Notes: generated from the letters alone by a model not told the origin. 64,000 bases of DNA from Nageia nagi (GCA_050084985.1 JBITNC010000002.1:28954001-29018000), one strand, 5' to 3'. Positions 23,547 through 37,371 are shown, counted from the stretch's first letter. Numbers and translations: made by a program.

Positions 23547-24437
23547 AAGATTCATCTAGATCATTAATGTCCTCATCAGAAGTAGATTCCTCAAGAATGT
23601 CATTAAACTTTATATCTTTTGAAATGAACATTGGTTTGTAGGATGGAGAGTAGAGCCTGTAACTTCTATGTTGATTTTCATAGCCCACAAAGATGCATTT
23701 TTCATATCTCTTAATCAACTTATTCTTTTTCTTAGAAATAATGTAGGAGAAAGCCTCACAACCAAAAATCCTAAAGTGAGATATGTTAAGTTTCTTTCCT
23801 ATCCATGCCTCAAAAGGAGTTTTACCTTCAACGAATTTTGTGGAACATCTATTCGAGGTGTAAATTATAGTGTTCACATCTCTACCTCACAAGAAACTAG
23901 AAAGATTTCCTAGCATGCATCTAGCCATCTCCATAATTATCATGCTTTTCCTTTCAATAGCACCATTTTGTTGAGAGGTGTAAGGAATTGTAAAGTACCT
24001 CTTGATCTTGCACTTAGCACAATAGTTATTAAACTTATTATTGTTATACTCACATCCATTATCTAATCTTAGCATCTTGATTTTAAGATCAATTTAATTT
24101 TCAACTGAGGCCTTGAAATCTTGAACCTGTTAAAGGTTTGATCCTTATGCTCAATTAAATAACAAAATATCATCATATTGAAGTCATCGATGAAGGTCAA
24201 TAAATAAGATGCTCCCCCAAGTGATTTAGTTTGACACAAAACCATAAAATCTAAATGCATAAGCTAAAGAGGTTAGGTTTCCCTTGTCTCTTTATTTTTT
24301 CCAAATCTTTATCTATTCATCTTACCTAAAATGAACTTCTCACATAGACCAATTAAAGGTGATATTGAGGGAAAACCTTCCACAAATTCTTAATCTTTCA
24401 TTACTTGAATACTTTTGTGGTTAAGGCATCCTAAATA
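23547..24437 (-). pseudogene. element C, middle part: integrase pseudogene
   Basis: Minus-strand Copia integrase and the linker after it. Readable pieces: HLDF with the first catalytic Asp near 24250, RLDNGCEY with the second near 24060, GAIERKS with the Glu near 23970, then the GKTPFEAW and CIFVGYENQHRSYRLYS segments at 23600-23840. All three catalytic residues are still readable, unlike A, D and F, but frameshifts and stops separate them. It ends at 24437 inside the GAG-pre-integrase segment and resumes at 46304 once D is removed. Confidence 0.87.
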
Positions 24438-24937
24438 TGTTGGAATGTATAATGCATTATTGTAAAGATTTTGTTATCTTCTTCTTTGTAAATTCACTAA
24501 TACTTAATGGTATTAATAGATACCTTAAGTATTTAAGTGAATATGATAATGTAACATGTCCTACACTCCATCTCATGAGCATGCCCCTTGGGTAAAAGGG
24601 AGTTGCATGTCATGCCTTTGTACAATAGTTAAAAGGGTGATCTAAAGGAGAATTTTGGCCTATAAATAGAAGGCCCCCCTTTGTGAATACTCACCAATTT
24701 GTGAAGAAAAGTTATGCTCTAAGATAGTGAATAAGAGATAAAGTTAGAAGGATTGGAAGACAGTTATCTTTATGAATGAAGTAAGATATTGTTAATGGAT
24801 ATACTCTTAGTTGGAGAAACCACTTTATATCTTGAGCAATTTTGTGAGATTTTCTATGCTTGAGTTTTGATGTTAGAGTGAACTTTCATTTGATCTTGGT
24901 GGTTTAAGATTGTATTCTTTATAGTTCAATCCCTTCA
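24438..24937 (+). repeat. element D 5' LTR
   Basis: A 500-bp LTR, TGTTGGAATG to CCCTTCA, with a TATA box in GGCCTATAAATAGAAGG. It differs from its partner at 45807-46303 at more than one site in ten by eye, so D is old. Confidence 0.9.
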
Positions 24938-24939
24938 TT

Positions 24940-24951
24940 TGGTATTAGAGC
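24940..24951 (+). other. element D primer-binding site
   Basis: TGGTATTAGAGC, one base away from the iMet-type site, starts three bases after the LTR. Confidence 0.85.
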
Positions 24952-25391
24952 CTTTTTGAAGGTTCCTCTTCAACATTTTGGAGATCTTCATCCTTCAACT
25001 TGGAGGTCTTCTTCCTTCAATTTTGAGATCTTGTTGAGGTAAATTTAAGAGAAGGTATTAATTCCTTCCTTCTTGAATTTTTTTTGGATTATTGCATTAT
25101 GATACTAACATATTATTTGATATGTATTAGTTTCTTTCTTTTAAGCAAATATGGCTAACAAAATTGCAAAAAAAAAAAATTAATACTAATATCTTATGTT
25201 ACTTGCATTTTTTTTAAAAATATTGCTACATTTTTTTAAGGGGTTGGTATACAAAATTTGTGTAATATTACAAAAGCTTCTTTTTACTGTTCTTCTTTTT
25301 GTCTAATCAAATAAAATAGGCCAACCTTGATAGAAAACATGTATATTCAATTTTTTTTTGCAATATTACAAAGTGTTGATGAAAAGGGTGG

Positions 25392-25393
<2 letters not shown>

Positions 25394-25424
<31 letters not shown>
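25394..25424. repeat. (AT)n microsatellite
   Basis: About 30 bp of uninterrupted alternating A and T inside D's leader. Shorter runs occur at 2347-2361, 63466-63481 and 63587-63602. Confidence 0.95.
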
Positions 25425-25426
<2 letters not shown>

Positions 25427-27714
25427 CAAAGTATTTGTCTATTCAAAAATTATTACAAAGGGGCACCAACTTCTCTCCTCCCTCTTCTCTCCACCTCCTC
25501 ATGCTCTGTGCATTCTTTTCTTTTACTTCATCTAGGAACGTTTTCATATTGGTAGGTGAATCAAACTTTTCTATCTTACAGGCCTCCCTCCACTCAGCCC
25601 TCACCACTACAGGCTCCTTTTTCTTTCCAATACCTTTTTTTTAGGATGGCAACAAAGGTGAATTGATTTGGTGGGCCTACATTTCATCGCAACCCTTCGA
25701 TGCCTGTTACAAGATGACATTGCTCAACATTGAATGTTAGGCACATGAGAGGAGAGAGCCTCCCTTTAGCATCTTATATCCCCCTTATCCTAATCCTAGC
25801 CACAATGTGTTTCTCTTCCTCACAACAGGGCATGTCCCCTCTACTCCACAACTTGTTATCTTGTGCCCCTGTCCTCATTATGTAGCCCGACTAACTCCAT
25901 TCATGCAATTATCTCATTCCCCCTTCCTTCCCATTTGAAGGCCACTTTGGCCCCTTCAATGAGTGTTGCCTCCACCACACAACCTCCTTTGGTGAACTCA
26001 AACCCCTGTCGATTCGCCCCTGGTGCCCACCATGGCCTCTCTAGGCCATAATCCCTCAATGACATCTCTCATATTTTAGTCACCCCTCCCCCCTCCTACG
26101 TCATGCCACATACTGTTGGACCTCCTCTCTAACAATATTGCAACCCTTTCATTTATTGCAAAAATTTAATGATTTTTTTACATTGTGGCCCTTTCTTTTA
26201 CTTCGAAAATTTAATATTTATTTATTTTTGCTTGATAAGCAAGTTGTTGCTCATTTTGATGTGCCTTAATGAAATCTAACTTGAAGTGCATAGAGGGCCA
26301 AATATGCATTAATGATTAAGATATTAACATTCCTCTTAAATGCATTTTGTTTGAAACATGTGGTTAGTTTCAAAGGAAATTGTTTTCTAGTGTTAAATTA
26401 TAATTGCTAATTAGGACATTTTTTTAGCACCTTAAAAGGTTAAATGCTTTAAAATAAAATTATGCATTATTGAATAACATAGTGTTATTTTTAAATGTTA
26501 AGGAGGATATTTTTAAAAACCCTCCAATTTCTTATGCCTTAGTCTAAAATGCCTTAAAATTGCAATTTTTTTTACTTTGGTAAAAATGAAATTACAAATA
26601 AGATAAATAGTGCAAAAATAGCATTTTTTTTACCTTCAAATATTACTTAGGTAAAAATCGTATTTTTTTAACTCCTCTTCTTTAGTTAAATTTTTCTAAG
26701 GTAAGCTAATAATGCTATGTTTTTGAAGGAAAACATCTTATCTAAAGATTAATTTTTTAAGTAAAAAAGAGAGGGAATTATTTATGAATTTTTTTTACTT
26801 AAAATTTTAGATCTTTTTAAAAAACATTTGCATGCCTATTGCTTAGGATATTTTTTGATGCATGTTTATTCCTTGTGTAAAGTTATGAATGGACTTGTGC
26901 AAACTATGAATGATGCATGTTTATTCCTTGTGCAAAGATATGAATGGACTTGTGCAAACTATGGAAATGATGCATGTTTATGCAAAGTTGTGAATGGACT
27001 TGAACAAAATATGGAATTATGTAAAGATGTCCTTTAGGGGTTAGTAAACAAAACCCATTGGACTTTTAAAAGTTTCAAGTTATTAATGGATAATATTTCA
27101 TTTTTACATATTTTACTTTATATTTTGCATTTTTGCTTACTTATTTATGCAAAAATCACAAACATTGATTGTGCAACCCCCTAAAATGAATACACCCTCA
27201 CTAACTTGTTTAGGGAGCCACAAGGTGAGGACACGGTAGATTGGAGCCTTTAGTTTGATGATCCAAATGGTAAAAAATTTATACTTCTTAATTGGCCCTA
27301 AGTCCTTTGTTAGTCTAGATATAACTCTAATAGGTAAACAGACGTGTGTAGTGATATCGCATGTCCACATGTCCATTCAAGGATTATCCTAATAACATAG
27401 AAGGATAAGTTAAAACCTAATCAAGATTAATAATTTGGTTGATCCAACATACGTCACAACCTTGGAAAATAGTAGGTACGCCTCCTTGTGAAAGTATATC
27501 ACTACCCAAGATAAACTTGTTGAGGATTGATAGTACCTGGGCTCCACCTTACGGGAATCTAAGTGAAGGCCTAATTTAAGGTAAGAAAACAAACCTCAAC
27601 AATATCACTCTACATTTATGGTTCTTGGTGATGATAAAAGTGTTGGGTACATGGGTTGTTTACGAGTTGTTATAATAAATATTTGCACATGTGAACTTTG
27701 TTTAACAATTAAGC

Positions 27715-30565
27715 ATGTCCTTCTTACCTAAGCACATTCTCGATGGTTCCAACTTTGGTATTTAGGAACCTCATATGAGAGCTAAATTGCAAGCAAAGCA
27801 GCTTGGTAAATAGTTAATGAGAACCTTGTTCCTCCTATATATGAGAAGGTACTTGAGATATACAACATGAAGAATGAATTAACAACCTCCATGATTTTTC
27901 ATACAATATCAGATGAAGTGCTCCTTATGATTTTGTCATCAGCCTCAGCAAAGGAAGCTTAGGATAAGCTCAAGAAAATTTACCTTAGATCTAAGTTTCA
28001 AGAAGGTTCATTATTCTCCAAAAGTTGCTTCAATATAGTTAAGGGAAAGATAAAAATGTTATCATCTACTTGAATAAAATCATTGACCTTAAAACCCAAC
28101 TTGTTGCTTGTGGATGCAATTAGATCAACTATGAGTTCATGGTCTTCATCATTCTCTAAAGCCTTTCTTCAAAGTTTAATAACTTTGTGACTGTAATTGA
28201 AACTAGACTTGATGATGAAGAAGAAGTCTTCTTCCTCAAGAACCTGTCAAGGCTCCTTTTAAAGCATGAAGAAACTCTTAACAAAAATTTATCGATCTCT
28301 TCTCCAAAGGATAATAGTGTTGCTCTAAGAGCAACCAAAACTCCTTTTAAGAAGAAGTTCAATCACCAAAAGAAATTTTATCCTTCCTCTTTCAAGAAGT
28401 TTGATAATATAAGCAACAATAATAATAATAACTACTACTACTACTTCAAGCAAAAAGATGGAAAAGGTAAGATAAGCAAACTAAATTCCAAGGTAAAGTT
28501 TGATGGAAATTGTAACTTTTGTGGCATCCATGGTCATAAAGAATTTGATTGCTACAAAAAGATAAGATAAGAAAAGAATAAGGGTAATGGACATGTAAAG
28601 AACTTCAGAAGGAAGAAGAATATAAAAGTTAGACTTATTGTTGGTATCTAATCCATGACTTGCTCTTTCTCATCTGATTGAATTATTGACTCTATTTGCA
28701 CTAATCACCTATGCTTTGAAAATGATAAGTTTGAAATTTTTTATAAGTATAGAAAAGATGTAGTTGTGATAGATGGTAATTCAATTCTTGCAGTCCAAGG
28801 AATTGGGAGTGTGTTGATTCATGAAAAGATTATTGAAAATGTGCTCTATGTTTCTAAGCTTAAGATAAACATTCTTTTCATGATTCAAGTTGCAAAAAAA
28901 AGATACTCATTTGAGTTCAACTCACATTCATGGTGCATTAAGAATGGACTTATCATGTTGGTTAAAGGATTAGTGAATGATGATCTTTACATTATGGTTC
29001 AAGTTCTAAAAAATATGTGTCTTGCTACAAACATGTTATTTAGAGGTAATCTTTGGCACTAATGCTTAGGGCACCTTAATCACAAGAGTATTCAAGTCAT
29101 GAAAGACCAAGAACTTATGGAAAGTTTACCTTCAATTAGTTTGTGTGAAAAGTGCATCTTAAGAAAGATGAATAGACAAAGGTTTGAAAATGATAAGGTA
29201 ACAAGGGCATCTCATCCTCTTCAACCTAGGCATACAGATTTGATGGGTCCATTTCAAATTAAGTTGCTTAGGGGAGCATCTTATGTCTTGACCTTCATCA
29301 ATGACTTCACTAGAATGACATTTGGGTATCTATTTGAGCATAAGTATCAAACCTTTAAGAGCTTTAAAAATTTCAAGACCTTAGTTGAAAATCATTTGAA
29401 TCTTAAAATCAAGATGCTAAGATCAAATAATGGAGGAGAATATATTAGCAATGAGTTTAATATCTATTATGCTAAGTACAAAATCAAAAGGTAGTTTACA
29501 ATTCCTTACACTCCTCAACAAAATGGTGTTATTGAGAGGAAAAATAGGATAATTATGGAGATAGTTAGATGCATGTTGAAATATCTTCCTAGTTTATTGT
29601 GAGGTGAAGCTATGAGCACTGCAATTTACACATTGAATAGGTGTCCCACAAAAGACATCTAGGGTAAAACTTCTTTGAGGCTTGGTCAGGAATAAAACCT
29701 CACATTTCTCACCTTAAAGTGTTTAGTTATAAAGCATTCTCTTACATTATTTATAAGAAAAGAAAAAAGTTAGATAAAAGAGCTAAAAAATGCATCTTTA
29801 TGGGTTATGACAATTAGCATAGAGGCTACAGGTTCTACTCTCCATCCTACAAAGTAATGTTCGTATCAAAAGATGTAAAGTTCAATGAGCTTCCTAAAGA
29901 ATCTGCTTCTAATGAAGATGTTGATGATCTAGATGAATCATTAGTTGCACTTAACTGATTGTATATTGATGTAGATAAGTCATTCCAAGAGCAAAAATCT
30001 CTAACACATAATAATTAGGAGCATGACCTTGAATAAATCCTTATTTTCTAAAATTGATAAAAAGAATGAGCCCTCATCATTCAAATAAGCTTCAAAGCAC
30101 GAGTGCTAGATGGAAGCCATGAAAGTGGAGTATGAGACTCTTATGAAAAAAGAAATTTAAGATTTAGTTCCTTATCCAAATGAGAAGAATATGATTAGCA
30201 ATAAGTGGATCTACAAAGTTAGATTCAATTCAGTTGAGGATATTGAGAAATACAAGGCAAGGTTAGTGGCCAAAGGTTTTTCTCAAAAATATGGTTTGAT
30301 TATGAAGAAACCTTTACTCCCACGGTAGATATACCTACTATCAGAATTATCCTTGCTTTAACACTAGCTTAAGGATAGAAAGTTATTCAAATTGACATTA
30401 ACAGTGCATTTCTCAATGGTGATTTAGATGTGGAAATCTACATGAATCAACCAGAAGGGTTTATTATGAAAGGAAAAGAGTCAGTTGTGTGCAAGCTAAA
30501 GAAGTCATTGTATGAACTTAAGCAAACACCTAGAGCTTGGTACAAGAAGATTTCAAGATTCTTTG
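27715..30565 (+). pseudogene. element D gag-pol pseudogene, truncated in RT
   Basis: Copia gag-pol from an ATG at 27715 (FLPKHILDGSN-type start): UBN2 Gag, an intact zinc knuckle near 28510-28555 (CNFCGIHGHKEFDC), a protease site changed to Asp-Ser-Ile near 28685, GAG-pre-integrase from 29041, and integrase with its first Asp (HTDLMGPF, about 29230), second Asp changed to Asn (RSNNGGEY) and Glu present (IERKN). The frame then runs into RT to ...RAWYKKISRFF, where F's LTR starts. Many stops and frameshifts. Confidence 0.9.
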
Positions 30566-31063
30566 TGTTGGAATGTATAATGCATTATTATAAAGGTTTT
30601 GTAATAATCTTCTATGTAAGTTCACTAATACTTAAGGGTATCATTTGATACCTTAAGTATTTAAGTGAATATGATAATGTAACTTGTTTTACACTCCATG
30701 TTTTGAGCATGCCCTTTAGGTAAAAGGATATGCATGTCATGCTTTTATACATTGGATAAAAAGGTGATCCAAAGAGAGATTTTGACCTATAAATAGAAGA
30801 CTCCCTCTTTGTGATCATATACCAATTGTAAAATAAAGTTATGCTATAGGATAGTGGTTAGGAGAAAAGAGTAGGAGAATTGTAAGAGTTCATATTTGTT
30901 AAGAAGAGAGATCTAGTTAGTGGATGTACTTTTAGTTGGAGGAACCACTTACATCTTATGTTATCTTTGTGAGATTATTTTGTGTGATAGTTAGATGTGA
31001 ATTGAGAGCTTTCATGTGATCTTGGTAGTTTATGATTATTCATGTTATAGTTCAATTCTTTCA
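30566..31063 (+). repeat. element F 5' LTR
   Basis: A 498-bp LTR, TGTTGGAATG to TTCTTTCA. Its U3 has GGATATGCATGTCATGC and the GGTATCA-TT-TGATACC palindrome, so it belongs to the A/H subfamily, not D's. It interrupts D's RT. No matching 3' LTR is in the window. Confidence 0.9.
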
Positions 31064-31604
31064 TTTGGTATCAAAGCACTTCGAAGGCTCTTCTTCACAT
31101 CCTTAGTGTTAAGGCTTTTCTTCTACAACTTGTTGATCTCCATTCCTCATCTTACACTCCATTGGTAAGGTAAAACTAAGAGAAGGTATAAATTTCCTCC
31201 TCCTTGGTTATTTTATGGATCATTGCATTATGCTACTAACATATTAATTACTGTGTTAGTTCCTTTTTTTTAGAAAAATATAGCTTACAAAGTTTTTTAC
31301 TAACCCTCTATGTTACTTGCAATTTTTTAATTTCTACAATATTTTTTTTAAAGAAAAAAGGGGTTAGTATACAAAAAAAGGGACATTATTTTTCATATTT
31401 TTTTACATATTATTGCTATTACTAACACTATTTTAAATACAATTCTTTGCTTAAATAACAATAGTATGTTTCTTTTACATAAATGGTAGTATAAAATATA
31501 ATGAAAGTTAATATTAGCATTTCAATAAAAAGGTGAGGGTGGAGAGCTTCATTTAAGATAAGGAATTTTTTCTAATGACATCTATACACAAAAAGAAAAT
31601 AGTA
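31064..31604 (+). other. element F leader, first part
   Basis: Donor-like AAG|GTAAAA with GT at 31170-31171, then AT-rich sequence up to the target site TAGTA of element I. It continues at 38506 after element I. Confidence 0.7.
31066..31077 (+). other. element F primer-binding site
   Basis: TGGTATCAAAGC follows the LTR by two bases; one change from the common form. Confidence 0.85.
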
Positions 31605-32748
31605 TGATCCAAAAATTTGGATCCCTTTGACATTCAGTAATCTCCATTTTAGTGTGTTCATTGTGATCATCTTGTATTCAGCTTTTCAACACTTCTTTTA
31701 ATTTGGATCATGAATCTGAGTTCGTATGTGGAAGTTATGATATTAATACAGTTTGTGTATTTTGAGAAAAAAATTAAAAAAAAAAAGATTAAAACTATTC
31801 AATTGTTTGGGCAGCCAATGTAGGCGAGACCTGCCTACCACCCGCCTACCATCGTGGAGTCTCATGTGGAGGTGAGACCTGTGTGGAAAGTTAAAGTCGA
31901 CGGGGCAGGTCAAGGCCTGCGTGGAGGGCCATGTGTAATTTGACCATCGTGACCACCAGCAAATTCGATCGCCTGTAGCATGCCAGCCCAGCCAAAACTA
32001 CCTACACATCCACCTGACTACCAAACTAAGCCACCTACATGTGACTGCCCATCTAACTGTTTGATCGCCTGACCGCCTACCACATGTCGCCACCACAATG
32101 CACCCACCCATTTTTAAGTTTTTTAATGTATTTTGGTGTTTCAAAGGTTTTTTGGTGATTTTTGATTCACCTAAGGTCCTATTATTAGGCTGAGTTAATC
32201 CTGTAAGCCTAAAATAGTCCAGAGAGCATATTATTTTGATTTTAGAGCTCATTTTTGGGAGATTTTTACAACCATTTGAGCCCAAATTTGATAGGAAGAT
32301 CAAGGACGTTAATGGGTATCTAAAAATAGGTTTTGTTTCAAATTTCTTAGTTGTAATACTCTCCAATTTTAGCTCCAAAAATTGTATAAAAGGGGAGCAA
32401 ATTGGACATGAAAAAAAAGGAGGATTTCAGGAAGGTTGTTCTCATTTCTTGTTGTGATTTTCAGAGCTATGAGTGTGTTGTGAATGTGAGAGGAGGTTTT
32501 GAAGGACCAAGGAGGCCTTGTAAAGTGATTCCACCCATTGATAGTAGAGAGCTTTTGAGTTGGATGTAGCCCACATTGGGTGAACCAAGATAATTTTGCT
32601 TATCTCTTTCTATGGTGAATGCTTTTCTCTTCTCTGTGTTTACAAATTTATTCTTGATTTTCCTTTACAAGCACTTAATTGTTTTAAGTGTGAATTGATC
32701 TTAAGAGAAGGTTAAATTAAAATTTTTAATCTTATAGTTTATGGATCA
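31605..32748 (+). repeat. element I 5' LTR
   Basis: A 1,144-bp LTR, TGATCC to GGATCA, a 6-bp terminal inverted repeat. Its first bases form a palindrome, GATCCAAAAATTTGGATC. A GC-rich patch near 31815-32100 has repeated CCGCCTACC/CCTGCCTACC words. TTGTATAAAAGGGGAG near 32380 is the likely TATA region. Confidence 0.92.
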
Positions 32749-32752
32749 AGTT

Positions 32753-32766
32753 TGGTATCAGAGTAG
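32753..32766 (+). other. element I primer-binding site
   Basis: TGGTATCAGAGTAG starts four bases after the LTR; iMet-type, one of the known usages in plant Gypsy elements. Confidence 0.85.
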
Positions 32767-32829
32767 TTGAAATCATTGGGATAACCTATATTTTTGAGAT
32801 TGTTGTTGGTGTTTGGAAAGTGTTCTTGC

Positions 32830-33900
32830 ATGTATACCAGGTCACAAAGCAAGAAAGGAGAAGGAGAATTTATGGAGGAGTATCCAGAAATTGGTTCTAG
32901 AGTTTGGCTAAAGAAGCAAAGAGAGCTTGGAGCCATGGCCAATGAAGGAGGGTATAATGTGGAAAAGTAAATTGCTAATCTCTCTATAATGTTCCAGAAG
33001 ATGTCTCTACAATTCCAACATTTTCAAGAACAACAATACAAGAAAAATGAAGGTGAAACTAGTGAATGTAATAAAATTGACAATGATGTTACACATAGTG
33101 TTTTTCAAAGTTCTCCTTTGAAATTGGAAGTTAAATTTGATTTGGCTACTTTTATTGGAGAAGTGAATGCTGAGAAGTTAGACCATTGGATTAAACAAAT
33201 TGAGGTATATTGTAGAATTCAAAGAATTGTAAGAGATGAGGATAAAATCCAATTAGCAACTCTTAAAATGAGTGGTAATGCACTTGTTTGGTGGGAAAGT
33301 TATTTGCAAAGTAAGAATGAATCAATTCAAGCTTGTATTGCTTCTTGGACCCATTTTGTACAATTGCTTAGAAATCAGTTTTATACTTTGGGTTATCAAC
33401 AAAAGGCAGTCATGGAATGGCAAACTTTCCGTCAAGGCAAAGGGCAAAGTGTGCAAGAGTACACTACAAAATTTCGAAGAAAAGCTACAATGCTAGGTAT
33501 TCCTCTTGATTCCCAAGATACTCTTCTTAAGTATATTGGTGGTTTGCATAATTATTTAAGGCATACAATATTGATGTTTGATCCAAATGATTTGGATAAA
33601 GTTTGTGTACAAGCCACTCACTTAGAAGAAAGGGGAAAATTCATTAAGGATGGGAAAAAGAAAAATGCTTCCAATAACAATAGTAATAATGATTTTGAAA
33701 AGAACAAAGGAAAGGGGAAAAAGAAAACTATGTCTACTACACAAAAAGAGAAGTCTAAAGATGTATGTACACATTGTCAAAAATAAGGTCATTTAGAGGC
33801 TAAATGTTGGAAATTGCATCTTGAATTACGTCCTAAACCTAAAGGTCAAAAGAAACAAACAAATATTGTTACTTAGGAAATTGAAGATGGTTCAAATGTA
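32830..33900 (+). pseudogene. element I gag pseudogene
   Basis: A start MYTRSQSKKG at 32830 is in frame with the 265-codon open frame 32989-33786. The Retrotrans_gag domain is readable (DHWIKQIEVYCRI, then VWWESYLQS, then YTTKFRRKATMLGI), followed by a Lys/Asn-rich tail and a zinc knuckle CTHCQK..GHLEAKC. A TAA at 32968-32970 breaks the N-terminal part, and another at 33784-33786 falls inside the zinc knuckle. This is the structural protein of the particle in the intact family. Confidence 0.9.
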
Positions 33901-33909
33901 GATGATAAA

Positions 33910-36900
33910 ATGGCATGTATGGTTTTGCATAATACACCTAATGAAGATGAGGAAAAGAAGAAAATTGAACTTTTTCACATCAAGGTGCAAGCTAAGAAGA
34001 CTAGGATTGATACATTGTTTGATTCTAGATCTCAAGCTAACTTAATTGCAGAAAAGTATGTCAAATCACTTGCACTCACTACTCAACCTCATCCAAACCC
34101 ATATCCATTGGGATGGGTTAATAAAAATGCAAAGTTAAAGGTAACACAATAATGTAAGTTGCAATTTGGTATTAATAAGGAGTACATTGATGAAGTTTTA
34201 CTTGATATTGTTCCTTTGGATATTTGTGGGATTCTGCTTGGTAGTCTTTATCTATGGGAAAGAGATGCTTTATTTTATAGAAAGGAAAACAAATATAGAC
34301 TCATTAAAGATGGAATTGAATACATGATTAGTGCTCATTAAAATAAGAAAAAGGATATTTCTTTGATTACTGCAGGACAAGCAAAGAAACTAATCAATAT
34401 ATGATAAATGTTTGTACTTGCAATTGTGAAGTCTCAAGATGAAGTAGAAATCATAAAGGCACTTGAGGATTATGAACCATAATACAAAGAAGAAGTAAAA
34501 GAGGTAATTTTTGAATTTGAAGATTTATTTCAAGTACCTAAAGAACTTCCACCAAAAAGAGATATACAACATGAGATTCAATTACATCCTGATGTTGCAC
34601 TTCCTAATATTGGCTTATATAGAAATTCTACTTTGGAAATTGAAAAAATTAAGAAACAAGTCAAGGAATTGTTAGATCAAGGAGTCATTAGACCTAGCAC
34701 ATCACCATGTGGATCTCCTATTGTTATAATTCCAAAGAAAGATGGAACTTGGCATATGTGTGTTGATTACAGGGCACTAAATAAGATCACGGTTAAACAT
34801 TGATATCCTTTACCACGTATTGATGATTTCATGGATCAATTACAAAAAGCTAGGCTTTTCACAAAATTGGATCTAAGAAGTGGTTATCATCAAGTACGAG
34901 TTAAAGAAGAGGATGTGTGGAAAATTGCTTTTAAAACTAGGCAAGGATTGTTTGAATGGTTGGTTTTACCATTTGGATTATGCAATGCTCCTGCTACTTT
35001 CATGAGTGTAATGAATGAGGTTTTAATGCCTTTTATTGATGATTTTATTCTTATGTATCTTGATGATATTCTCATTTACAGTGATAATTGGAAAGATCAT
35101 GTGGTACATATTCGTAAAGTGTTTGAAATTTTAAGGGGAGCAAAACTCTATTTGAAGATGTCTAAGTGTGAGTTTGTCAAGAAAAGTTTAACCTATCTTG
35201 GCCACATTGTAGGTGCAGGTCAATTGAGGATAGATCCTGCAAAAATTGAGGTTGTGTTGAAATGGCCTACTCCCACTAATGTGACAAAGACTAGGAGTTT
35301 TCTTGGGGTAGTACAGTATTTATTATTGCTAACTTTTCTTACATGGCTTCTCCACTTCATGCTATTACAGGAAAGAGTCATGGATTTCAGTGGGGAGGGA
35401 AAGAACAACATGCTTTTGAATTGCTTAAAAAGAAAATTAGTAATGCTCAAGTACTTGCTTTGCCTAATCTTCAAAAAACTTTTGAAATTGAAACTGATGC
35501 AAGTGACTATGCTATGGGTGCAGTTTTATTGCAGGAAAAACATCTGGTTTGCTATCACTCAGAAATTTTTTACCAGTGCGGTAAGAAACTATCCCACATA
35601 TGATAAAGAGTTGTATGCATTAGTTTAAAGTGTTAAGAAATGGAAGCACTATTTGGTAGGTAAAGAGACAATAATTCATACAGATCATCAACCCTTGCAA
35701 TATCTTCAATCACAATCTAAGTTGCAACAATCTAGGCACTTTCATTGGATGGGATTCTTACAACAATTTCATTTGGTGTTAAGTAAAAGAAAGGTACTCA
35801 AAATAAAATTATTGATATGTTATCTAGGCCTCCAATAGTTGCCAGTGTTGTGATTCTGCAAAATAGTTCTTTAATGCATGACGGGTATAAAGAACAATAT
35901 GTGGTTGATCCTGATTTCCAAAATGTCTATCATAGATTGAGTCTTGGTAATGAGGTTGGAAATTATGACTTTCATTTGCATGATGGATTATTTTTTCATT
36001 TGGGCAAACTTTGTATTCCTAATGGTGAGAGGAATGATTTGATTAGGGAAGCTCATACTTCTCATATTTCAGGGCACTTTAGTGTTGGGAAAACTCTTGC
36101 TAATCTATAAAGGTATTGTTACTGGCCTAAAATGCAAGAAAATGTATCTAGATATATCAGAGGTTGTACGTTATGCAATGTAAGAAAACCCAATAATGGG
36201 AAATTTAGTCTTTATATGCCATTATCCATTCCTACACGACCATGGGAGAGTATTTCTATGGATTTTGTTGGAGGTTTACCTATGTCTAAAAGAGGTCATG
36301 ATTATTTATATGTGGTTGTGGATAGATTTAGTAAGATGTGTATTCTAATCCCATGTAAAAAGACTATGATAGGTCAAGAGGATGCTAATCTTTTCTTTAC
36401 TTATGTGTGGGTACATTTTGGTCTTCCTACTTCTATCATTTTTGACAAGGATTCCAGGTTTCTTGGAAAATTTTGGACTTCTTTGTGGGAAAAGATGAAC
36501 ACTAAGCTAAAGAGGAGTACAGCTTTTCATCCACATACAGATGGTCAAACAGAGGTGGTAAATAGGATGGTGGTACACCTATTACGGGGTTATTATGGTA
36601 AGCATCCTAAGACTTGGGATGAGCATTTGAATTATATACAACATGCATATAATCGGGCTTTACATTCTTCTACTAACAAAACACCTTTTGAGACTTGTTT
36701 TGGTTATTTGCCAAAATCACCTTTTGATATGGCTTTTGCTTCAACGAGTGATGGAGATATAGTTCTTCATAATGAGGAGGTGCAGGCAAAGAATTTTATT
36801 GAGAGGATCAGATTGATTCATCAAAAGGTAAAAGAACAGTTGGAGAAGAGTCAGGCCAAGTATAAGGAGAGGCATGATCATCATCGGGTGGATCATAAAT

Positions 36901-37330
36901 TTCAGGTTGGGGATCGAGTATGGCTTCATCTCAGTAAGGAGAGACAGCATGGTAAGGGAAAGAAGTTGAAACCAATAAGGTATGGTCCATTTACCATTAT
37001 TGGTCAAGTTGGAGACAATGCATTTTGGTTAGACTTACCACCCTATATGCAAATGTATTCTATTATTAATGTTGAGAACTTGAAGTTGTATGAGCCAGCC
37101 TTAGTTGCAGAAGATACAGATGTTATGTTACCATCAATTAAGTATTTAGCCCCTGAGCACATGAATGTGATGGTTGAGGATGCAGTATTGGAAATGAAGC
37201 AATGATCATCTTGTAGTGGCATACATGAGGTGTGGCGTATTGGAGTGAAGGTCCAACATCCACACAAGGCCAAGTGGTATGCAGTTGATCGGGTGAGGGA
37301 GCTCTACCCTCACCTCATTTCATCATCCTA
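33910..37330 (+). pseudogene. element I pol pseudogene (protease, RT, RNase H, integrase)
   Basis: Domains in order: aspartic protease near 34010 with its Asp-Ser-Gly changed to Asp-Ser-Arg; RT at 34630-35310 with YLDD at 35056-35067; a frameshifting deletion near 35310; RNase H at 35460-35800 ([24 protein letters not shown]); integrase zinc region near 36050-36180; integrase core with SMDFVGG, FDKDSRF and QTEVVNR (36250-36560); and a C-terminal part to the stop at 37205. Past that stop the frame still reads VWRIGVKVQHPHKAKWY, a segment placed like a chromodomain. The order PR-RT-RH-INT defines Ty3/Gypsy. Confidence 0.93.
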
Positions 37331-37358
37331 AATGCTTTTGGGGACAAAAGCTCTCTCA

Positions 37359-37371
37359 CAGTGGGGAGGAA
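37359..37371 (+). other. element I polypurine tract
   Basis: CAGTGGGGAGGAA immediately precedes the 3' LTR start. Confidence 0.85.

Larger units (their letters stand above)
24938..27714 (+). other. element D leader
   Basis: Donor-like GAG|GTAAAT with GT at 25039-25040, AT-rich sequence with an (AT)n run at 25394-25424, a C-rich insert at about 25460-26130 (the short open frames there are not recognisable), AT-rich sequence, a short minisatellite at about 26840-27010 built from GATGCATGTTTATTCCTTGT, then the conserved pre-gag block at 27005-27600. The last part before gag is shorter than in F and shows no acceptor. Confidence 0.65.

Noticed and set aside
25358-25644. Short plus-strand frames after the (AT)n run
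   Set aside because: Begin in a microsatellite or in C-rich low complexity of D's leader; no recognisable domain.
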